DNA of 64,000 nucleotides. Source: Aspidapion aeneum. Lineage: Eukaryota; Arthropoda; Insecta; Coleoptera; Brentidae. The notes beneath the pieces were generated by a model. That model had not been told where the DNA came from. It ran no database searches and saw nothing but the letters and a program-made list of their open reading frames with translations. This document shows positions 55,655 to 64,000 of the stretch, piece by piece. Positions within the stretch are counted from its first letter, which is position 1; each line of letters begins with the position of its first letter. The translations under genes were made by a program, and so were the position numbers. Where the stretch lies: NCBI GenBank assembly GCA_963576565.1, contig OY755038.1, positions 204,201,013 through 204,265,012 of the forward strand, written 5' to 3'.

Positions 55655-55865
55655 ATGCAGTGTTCTGAAAAGTCCCATAAGGACGAAACAGTTAACTCTT
55701 AACACTTAATAGGTGTCCATTGGATCTTGGACCCCCGTAAGTGTATAGCTTGCGAGCTGCCCATAGAAAAATACAAGAGAAACAAAACCTTCTCTATGCC
55801 CGCTTAGCCACGAAAAATTGTTGTTTCTTTATTCACGGGTACTAAACTTTACGTTTAAAAAGCAT
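55655..55865. repeat. Interspersed repeat fragment, reverse orientation
   Basis: Reverse relative of the tandem repeat at 30998-31930 (CACTTAATAGGTGTCCATTG, CTTAGCCACGAAA, CACGGGTACTAAACTTTACG). It lies 3' of the odorant receptor. Confidence 0.65.
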
Positions 55866-56002
55866 TTTTGTTTTTTTTCAGAGGCTAACGATAATTACCG
55901 GACAAAACAAGACATCTCGTTAAAAAAAACAGTGATTTTTTTAAAAACGTCAAAAATGTTGATATTTGTCACGCACCGGTGATTGACCGTTTTTTTACTT
56001 AT

Positions 56003-56278
56003 TAGGGACTTATTGCAATAAAGCCAGGCACTTATTGTACCGGGCACTATTCTGATTCGCATTGTAAGAACAGCTGTCTTCTTTCAAAATTAGGTCTTTG
56101 TGTATTGTAAGAGCCGAAATTAATAGTGCCGCCACTATTAATGGAAAATAAACGATTGGATTTATAAATTCGACCTTGGAATGTCAATTTTAAAAGACCA
56201 ACTGTCAGTTTTCAATGAGATACTGTCAGAATAGTGCCCGGGACAATTACTCCCTGGCTTTATTGCAATAAGTCCCTA
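56003..56278. mobile_element. TAGGGACTTATTGCAATAA MITE, copy 3
   Basis: Inverted ends TAGGGACTTATTGCAATAAA / TTTATTGCAATAAGTCCCTA with TA flanks; the core is as in copies 1 and 2. Confidence 0.85.
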
Positions 56279-56599
56279 TTAGCTGATCTGGTAGTAAAGT
56301 CTAAATTAGTAAAGTTAGAGGAAACTATTTGACTTATATCATTTTTGACATCAGAATCTGTTGAATCAGGAAAAATCATTCAATTTTGCTTATTTAAACG
56401 TTACTGTCACATCAATATTAACGGAGATTATCAAGTAAAATATGGTCAGTGGTACGTGACATATGTCAACTTTTTGACATTTTTAAAAAATCTGTGTTTT
56501 TTTTAACGAGATGTCTTGTTGTGTTCATTTTTTTTCATTAAATTCCGAAAAAAAAATCTTTTTTAAAACTTTTTCTGCCGCCATCTTTAAAAAGTAAAT

Positions 56600-56801
56600 G
56601 AAGCGCAGATCTGGGTGAAAATCTAGGGGGGGGGGGGTAATAGTGGACGAAGAAATTATTTGTATTATAACTTTTTTCTAGGGGGGGGGTAATTACCACC
56701 AATCGCCTATTCTCCCTTTAATCAATAACCAAAAGTGCATATTTTTTTGTTCCAAGGGGGGGGGTAATTACCACGTAACCCCCTCCTCAAATCCGCGCTT
56801 G
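56600..56801. mobile_element. MITE with CAAGCGCG ends, inverted copy
   Basis: Opposite orientation to 12295-12488: GGGGGGTAATAGTGGACGAA, GGTAATTACCACC and CTCAAATCCGCGCTTG at the right end. Confidence 0.65.
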
Positions 56802-59800
56802 GCTTAGGGTAATATAAAATAAAATCAAAAAAATATTGTTGTTTTTTATTTTGAACGCTGCGCCGCCATCTTGGAATATACTAGAAACAATTGCAATTTA
56901 TTATAGAATTTTTAATATCAATGACACTTATTTAGTATAAATTGATATACTACACGGCAGCACTAGTTCTGTCAAACAAGAATAAGAAAGAACTATTTTA
57001 TCTAAAATTCGGCCGCCAGCTTGAATTTAGAATGACAAATTGTAACTTTTTATAAATACTTACAAAAGTTCACTTCACTTTTGATAAAATCCAGAATTTT
57101 TTTTTGTAAAAATCAAATTTGGTCTATAGGTTATGAAGGTGTCTTTTATTTTTGACATATTGAGCGCCATCTTTGTATCGACTGAAGACCAAAAATTTTG
57201 ATTCCGTTTTTTTAAAGAAATGGTCATAAGCTGTAATATAAGGTGTCAAAAATAAATATAGCACAAAAATAGGAAAGAAATAGCGAAAAAAACTACAGGT
57301 ATTAATTTTTTTACAGTTATTATGCAGGTCCTGCTTACAGTAAATCCATTAAAATTACATAATTTTATTTCTCCTAAGACAGGAAATTCATTTTTTTTTC
57401 TTAAATTTGGCAGCCGCCATTAGAAAAATGTGCCACAATGTTGGTAGCCGATAAAGTTTTAAATAGTGGAAGGCCAACCCAACAAACATTTAAAGTTGTA
57501 ACGACGAAACCCCAACTAGAAAGAATTTCTTAAAAGTAACCGCAACGTACTCCCGCTACGTCTCAGTATACCATACAGCGAAGTTATAATTCCCTAAGTT
57601 GGGAACCAATTTCTGGTTATAACTACTTGGCTAAGTGTTTAAAGTCACTGTAGTAACGACTACACTACTACGTCGTAGCCAGGTATCTACTACGTCGTAG
57701 AGGCTGTTTTTTTTCCGTAACGGCATAAAAGTTGCGATGTAGTTGCAAATAATATAATCGTTTCTTTTTGGTAGAATTGTTACACAATATGGAGGACACA
57801 ACAGTAAACAGACTCGCTTAGTTTTTTTGTTTGGTTATGGTTATAATATGTACTATGTTATCCAAAAGGGTGAGAATTTACGAGCAGAGGATCAAAATTC
57901 GAGTGCGACGCAAAGTTTTTTGTATAACATGCATTATATATATTGCAAGAAACCGGTGCGCCCGTAAAATTGAGCCGTTTTCTGGTAGCTGATGGAATTT
58001 TTGTGTTGTGATTTTGGAGGTTATGTTTTCATAATCGACAGTTAACTCCAACAAATGGTGCTTAAGAAGAGCATTTTTGGTAAGCTTCAACTAATTTGTT
58101 TATAAAATAGTATAGCTCTGTAATATGAGCTCATAAAACGACAACAAACATATTAAATTTTCTTTCTTACATAAAAACATGGCGTCCCAAACTATATTCC
58201 CTGATAGTCGAAAGGGTTACTTGAAAGTGAGCCTAAGTTACGGCAACGTGTCACTTACGACTTTTATGTCGGCATTCCTTTTTAGTTCTAGATAACACAC
58301 TCGAATTTCAACTTCTTCGTTGCAGAAACGTATTATTAACTAGCTTTCGCCACTAGAAAACGTCTACAGAGTGATAGGAACCACGCGATAAGTATAACTA
58401 CTACCCTCAAGTTATTGGGGTGTCGCCACTTGTCATTTGCCGTTTCTGTCAACAACAGCACCACTGCTTATAGGTTATGTACGAGCGTGAATTTGTGGTA
58501 GGTTTTAAAACAAAAACAAGATAAATTAAATTCCATTAGAACAATAAATGAAGTGCCAATAAAAAGAGATTTTAAAAATGTATGTTGCAGTCGAGAGCAT
58601 GATCCCTATTCTAGAATTTCTAGGAAGTGTTGGTCAAGGAACTAAAAGAACGTAGTCACATCAATGAAATCAACTTATTGTTACTTTTTTTATTTATACA
58701 TTGCTCTCACAATTCGTATGTAGAATTTTTTATTGTTTTTAGATATTTTGGCATTGTCAATATTCAGTAATTTTTATTATTATAAGCCCTATAAGTAAAA
58801 AAACAATCTCTGCGACTTGTTAGATCGCTTAGAAATCCGCATGTAACCACGATATATCTAACTTGTTTTTTTTTATTAGCCGCAAACAGCGCAAAAGTTC
58901 CTAGATGAAGTCTAGCATATCCCAGAGGTTCTTTTAGGGGTCGTGCATAAATTAGATATTAGGGATAATAAAGCCTGGCACAAAACACAGCACAAATTTA
59001 AGTTTATTCACTTCAAACCAAGCTTTAACAACAGCACAAATTTGAAGAAAACCAAAAAGACAAATACCCAAGCTCAGCACATAAAATGAATCACAGTGAG
59101 ACACGACACGTCAGCACAAGAGGCATAGATAAACGAATTCGGTTTAGTCCGCACAAGAGGGTTACGATGGCGATAGGGTGGTGCCACAGCACAAACCACG
59201 AACGACCGTAAAGAGAGTACAAGAATAGAACAGCAACAAGTAGCGAAAAAGATTAAGGATGGAGATTAAGCATGGACCAGGGAATTCTTAAAATCCGTGT
59301 GCGGTACTCGATACTTAGGATCAATAATTTGCATTTTGATTGTTTTGCAAAATGGTCAAGCAATGAGCTCGAAAAAATGGACTGCTCAAGGTAGTTAAAA
59401 AAATATTTGCAAAACTATTCCTAATATTCCCATATTATAAAAGGAGCCACAAAAAGTAGGGTTAAGAATGTGTGCGACCAAGATGCGACTTCAAAGTAGA
59501 AGCAGGATGGAGAGATTACTTTAAAAGATCGTCATTAAAAAAAAGTCAAAGTAGTTGCGGCTTTAAAGTTGATCCAAAAAGTTATTTTGTCTACATTGTT
59601 ACATCAGATGTTACTATGAGGACACAAACTTTTGTGGTAAAAATTAAAGTTATAATGTAGTTGTCGGATACACTTGTTTGGGACTCCAATGAAGCTTAAC
59701 TTTCCAGTGGTAATTAAGTAGGATATAAAAGTCTGGGCGACTACGAAATAACGACTAAAAAGAAAGTAAAACTTTAGCAGCGTCCTATTGTGGTAGAGAA

Positions 59801-60127
59801 GACTATCAGAATCGACTATCAAGAAACAATCCTAAGAAGTAGTTTAGAGGGTCGTTTTTACGAAACATCTACTATTTCCTGATACTAACTAGTAATTAGA
59901 ACTAAAAAGTAACAAATTTTGGTTGGGATCACCACATTTCTACTATAAGAAAGTAGCAAAGCCTTTAGAACATGTAGCCGCTACTATAAATGTTAGTTGG
60001 GAAGGCCCGTCTTGGCTCTTCAATGTGACGCCGCTGATGTCATATGCCAGGGGAGAGGGGGTCAGAATGAAAAAAAAGATTTTTTCCTTAAAGCGAAACA
60101 ACTTTTTTTAATAAAATGTATATTGAT
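56802..60127. other. Intergenic, no gene recognised
   Basis: Scattered GCCGCCATCTTG-like words occur at 56870, 57010 and 57410. CTACTACGTCGTAG repeats occur near 57670-57700. 58975-59260 is rich in CACAAATTT/GCACAA words. Short frames carry no domain. Confidence 0.35.
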
Positions 60128-60372
60128 TATAGTCTAAATTATACGCATTTGTTATGACGTCACCAAGTGAGAAAAAAACGTATGGCGTATATATTTTTGC
60201 CAATCAAGGTTTTTTGATTGACAGTGACGGATACTTCACATAACCAATTACCTACCTATTTAAATCCTAGACACTAATTTTTTTAGAAAGTTTATTGTCA
60301 CCGCTGTTTATAATATACTAAACAAAGATGAACAAAAATGACGTCATTACAAATGGGTATAATTTAATTTAT
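60128..60372. mobile_element. 245-bp MITE, short copy of the 50061 family
   Basis: TATAGTCTAAATTATACGCA at the left and ATGACGTCATTACAAATGGG...TATAATTTAATTTATA at the right; the core CACCGCTGTTTA.AATA.ACTAAAC is shared with the longer copy. Confidence 0.75.
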
Positions 60373-60892
60373 AACACCATGGGCGCCTCAATAGGACTGC
60401 TCGCTTGCCATATACATATAAGTACGGCCAAGGCCTCCGCGCACTTACACAACAATTTTTCTTTTTGGCATTTATACTCCTCGGCCCATCTAAATTTTTT
60501 AAAGGCAATAGACAAAATATTGGAGCATCTTTTTTCAAAAAAATATAAAAAATCGAAGGGGTCACATTTTCAAAATGGCGGTTTTTTTAATTTATTGTCT
60601 TGTTCTAAGGTCACTGATACGATTATTTGTCATTTTCAATATTTTTTCTTAAAGCCTCTTGTTCTTATTTCTAAACATAGTATTTTTTTTGCAAAGTTCG
60701 TATTTTTTCAGGAAAAATCATAAACCATAGATATGCTGTGGCCAATTAAGAAGATAAAACACCCTGTAGATTTAAGGAATCGCAACATTTTTTAAATTTT
60801 ATCTTGATGTAATGGGTATCTATAGAGGAACCAAAAAATAAATTTTTATTAAAATCATAATAAAGTCAAATAGCAATCTTGATGTAAATCTA

Positions 60893-62285
60893 ATGTTGAA
60901 AATACTTTATAACAGATTACAACAAGCAATCAATTTGTTTGTACCAGTATCTAGAGCAAAAAATTCAAATTTCCCGCACTGGATGTCGAAAGATCTTAAA
61001 GACCTAATCATTCATAAAAAAAAATTACATAGGAAATACAAGGAAAGTGGCATGACAAGTGACTATACTGAGTTTGTATCTGTGCGCCGTTATTGTAAAG
61101 CACTTTTTAATCAATCACGCTCAAATTACATAAATAAAGTGGAAAGCAGTATGCAGAACAACCCCAATGAGTTCTGGAAATGTGCAAAAAATAAAAGTAA
61201 GTCAAATTCTCTACCTAATACTATGTCTTATAGTGACAAATCATCTTCAAACACTCAAGACAGCGAACTTGTTTGCCGCTTTCTGTGGTCAAAGTCTATT
61301 CATCGGATATGGATGCTGCGTACACTGACAATAACAGTATTGATTCTGATTTGGTTTTAAATAGTCTAAACATTCAGATGATAGAAGTTTTAATGCAATG
61401 GAACATGTTAAAAAAACGTTAGGAAAAGGTCACGATGGTATACCCCGCGATCTCATATTTATGTGTAGATTTGTTTTGGCTCCAATCTTACATAGAATTT
61501 ATACTGAATTTTAACCACAGGTCAGTTTCCTGAAAAATGGAAAACTAGTTTCATAACACGATTCTTAGATTTGTTTTGGCTCCAATCTTACATAGAATTT
61601 ATACTGAATTTTTAACCACTGGTCAGTTTCCTGAAAAATGGAAAACTAGTTTCATAAACCGTTTCTTAAGAGTGGTGATAAAAATAAAGTTGAAAACTAC
61701 AGGGGTATATCGAAGGTCAGTTTATTGTGTAAAATTTTTTCGTAAATAATAAAATAACACCGTTGTAAAAACCCTATCTATGCCTAGAACAACATGGATT
61801 CATAAGTCTTAGGTCTACCTTCTTGCATTTACAGAGTACATATCGGAGGCATTGGAGAGTCATTTCCAGGTGGATTCAATCTACACAGATTTCTCTAAGG
61901 CCTTTGATACGGTCAGTCACAAAATCCTAATTAATAAACCAGGACAAGACGGATTCTTAGGTGACTTACTAAATTGGATTATGAGCTATCTAAGTCATAG
62001 AAAACAAAAAGTGAATCAAAACAACATTCTTTCATTTGAAATCTATGCTTGTTCAGGTGTTCCTCAGGGTGGACACTTATCGCCTCTTTTGTTCGTTCTG
62101 TTTATAAATGATCTTCACAGATGTTTAAAAAATTGTGAGTTTTTGTTGTTTGCTGATGATTTTAAAATTTACTTAATGATTAGATCCATTGATGACTGTC
62201 TGGTGATACAGCAGGATCTTAACAATTTAATGAACGGTGTGTAAGCATTCAACTTAATTTAAATTTAAACAAATGTAGTGTAAAG
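60893..62285 (+). pseudogene. Jockey/CR1-like LINE fragment, plus strand
   Basis: 60893-61360 reads the linker after the endonuclease (FPHWMSKDLKDLIIHKKKLH, NPNEFWKCAKNK). After frameshifts comes VENYRGISK (about 61690), then 61852-62244 with motif A IYTDFSKAFDTVSHKIL, LLNWIMSYLSHRKQKV, motif B SGVPQGGHLSPLLFVLFIND and the catalytic LLFADDFKIYL. A one-base shift leads to SIQLNLNLNKCS, where similarity stops. A tandem duplication of about 100 bp (61464-61664) breaks the RT upstream of motif A. The element is truncated at both ends and inactive. Confidence 0.82.
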
Positions 62286-62578
62286 CCGGTTACTCATTAC
62301 CGAGCCACGAGCCTCGAGCCTCGAACAATTCGCTAATGTAGACGTGAAAAAGGTATAATCGCAGCGCGCAACAAGCCATTCGCGACGAGCTAATAGGCGG
62401 TCGTCGTTCAATGCGCTTCAAATAAAAAAAAATACCATGAATGAATGTTGAAAACTACAGGAATAGACCTGTTATATGGGATCCAAAAAACAAAGACTAT
62501 TTAAAAAACATTTAAAAGAAGATGCGTGGTTTATATGTTACTAGCTTAAAACAAAATAGCTTTGCCAGTAAGCCCGAT

Positions 62579-62908
62579 CAGCGGCGGATCCAGGATGTCC
62601 GGGGGGGGGGGGGAGGGGCCAAGGAAGGAAAAAACCCAAAACAATTTTTTTTCAGGATTTAATAAGAATTAGCTTAAAAGTTTACCACTATGTGCAAACA
62701 AAATGTGCCGCAGGCGAAAATTTAAGCAAAATCAGTTAAATTATAATAAAAAAAAATGATATTTTAGCTAATATTTTTGAAAAATTTTATATTTGGCAAA
62801 AATTTGCGGCTTATGCATTGGTTATTTTTTTCTGGAACTAAAAATTATAAGCTTTTTGTCAAGGAGGGGGAGGGCCAGGCCCTTCTGCCCCCCCTTGATT
62901 CCCCACTG
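62579..62908. mobile_element. hAT-like MITE with G-rich interior
   Basis: CAGCGGCGGATCCAGG at the left and, reversed, CAGTGGGGAATCAAGG at the right; flanks AGCCCGAT and ACCCCGAC agree at 6 of 8 bases. Long G and C runs lie inside each end. Confidence 0.6.
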
Positions 62909-63060
62909 ACCCCGACTCGCACAAGCAGCGTAAAAAAAATTGCCTGAACCAGACAAAATAACCCAGAGAATATGTATAAGTATTAGGTCATTATTGAAAA
63001 ATGGTACCCCTTTCATGTTACCCTCCAAAATTAAATTAGTGTTTAGTATGTTAGTTATTT

Positions 63061-64000
63061 TTCTTGTACAAATAAAATTGCCTCCAATATTAATCTAAAG
63101 CACTACATTTAGTTTGATGCTGAAGTTGCTATTTGTTGTTAACATTTGTGTAAGACTGGCCCAAACGTCATACTCCGATATCATAACCGCATAGAGGTTT
63201 GCATTCACTAAAATAAAAAACCTATATTTTATTATCTTATATATCTTACGAATTTCAACATTATATTGCTCTATAAGTCTAGTTTAATGTTTATATACCT
63301 ATATATAAGTATCGCCGTTTGTTAAAAACAAATATTATTTCCTAATTTTTTTTATAAAATAACATTTTATACGCGTACCCTGGTAGAGCGGCATTACCGT
63401 GATCAGTTTGTAATTCCTAAATATCTACCGCTAGAGGCGCCTTAAGCGAGCGCGCGCAATTTGTTCGTATTCCTTCAACATCTCTCAATACAGAGATCGC
63501 AACGCCCGAGTAAAGCCACATCTGTTATATGCAGTTTTTGCGTTAATACGTGCATTGGTGAAGGTCCGATCATAAGTTGTAATTACCGTTGTCAGTATAG
63601 TGAGGTTATAAAAATATATTTATTTTTCATTTTATACATATTTTATGTATAAAATTTCTTGTACAAGTAAAATTGCTTCCAATATTGCTCTAAAGCACTA
63701 CATTTAGTTTGATGCTAAAGTTGCTATTTATTGCTAATATTTGTGGAAGACTGGCCCAAACGTCATACTCCGTTATCAAAGGTTTGTATCTACTAAACCA
63801 CAGTAACCTAATGTATAAGTCTAGTTTAATGTTTATATATTTATAAGTATGTATCGCCGTTTGTTAAAAGCAAATATTATTCTTAATTTTTGTTAGAAAA
63901 TAAAATTTTATACGCGTACCCTGGTAGAGTGTCATTACCGTTATTAGTTTGTAATTTCTAAATATCTAACGCTAAAGGCGCTTTAAGCGAGCGAGCGCGA
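63061..64000. repeat. 596-bp tandem repeat, continuing past the window
   Basis: TTCTTGTACA starts a unit at 63061 and again at 63657. Shared blocks are AAGCACTACATTTAGTTTGA, GACTGGCCCAAACGTCATAC, GTATCGCCGTTTGTTAAAA and ATACGCGTACCCTGGTAGAG. The second unit is cut by the window edge. No coding content; it could be the start of a satellite array or a two-copy element. Confidence 0.8.

Overview
The window looks like AT-rich, TE-dense nuclear DNA from a large insect genome, possibly a beetle. The order is inferred from an insect odorant receptor, a CLIP-type serine protease and the repeat types. No prokaryotic or viral gene organisation is seen. Only two host genes are supported, both split by long introns full of transposons. 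A trypsin-fold serine protease lies on the minus strand: six exons between 6120 and 23010 carry a full His/Asp/Ser triad. An odorant receptor lies on the plus strand: five exons between 38463 and 55314, with one middle exon not found.

Layout. 1-6.1 kb: foldback and hAT-like elements, then the first copy (A) of a hairpin-ended composite repeat. 6.1-23 kb: the protease gene. Its introns hold MITEs, a (GCGCG) foldback element, a TIR element carrying a tRNA-like sequence, a 1.57-kb long inverted repeat, and a mariner relic broken by a tiny palindrome, a 610-bp MITE and a nearly intact RTE-type LINE. 24.9-30.6 kb: composite repeats B and C in tandem; B holds about 4.2 kb of pure ACAG repeat. 30.6-38.4 kb: a tandem duplication, a 2-kb long inverted repeat, and a decayed Jockey-type LINE split by three MITEs. 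38.5-55.3 kb: the odorant receptor gene. Its introns hold another foldback, RTE and Penelope-like relics, a dead mariner, and a tandem MITE dimer inside one target duplication. 55.3-64 kb: MITEs, a Jockey/CR1-like LINE fragment, and a 596-bp tandem repeat running off the right edge.

How parts relate. The two host genes show no shared pathway: the protease is probably secreted (haemolymph immunity or development) and the receptor is a chemosensory membrane protein. The transposons are linked by insertion order: target duplications and interrupted reading frames show which element landed in which. The signals most likely to be undescribed are the three-copy GCGCG/CCGAA foldback family, 41- and 59-bp palindromes flanked by 8-9 bp duplications, the tRNA-like sequence inside 21-bp inverted repeats, and the roughly 100-fold expansion of one ACAG tract relative to its sister copies.
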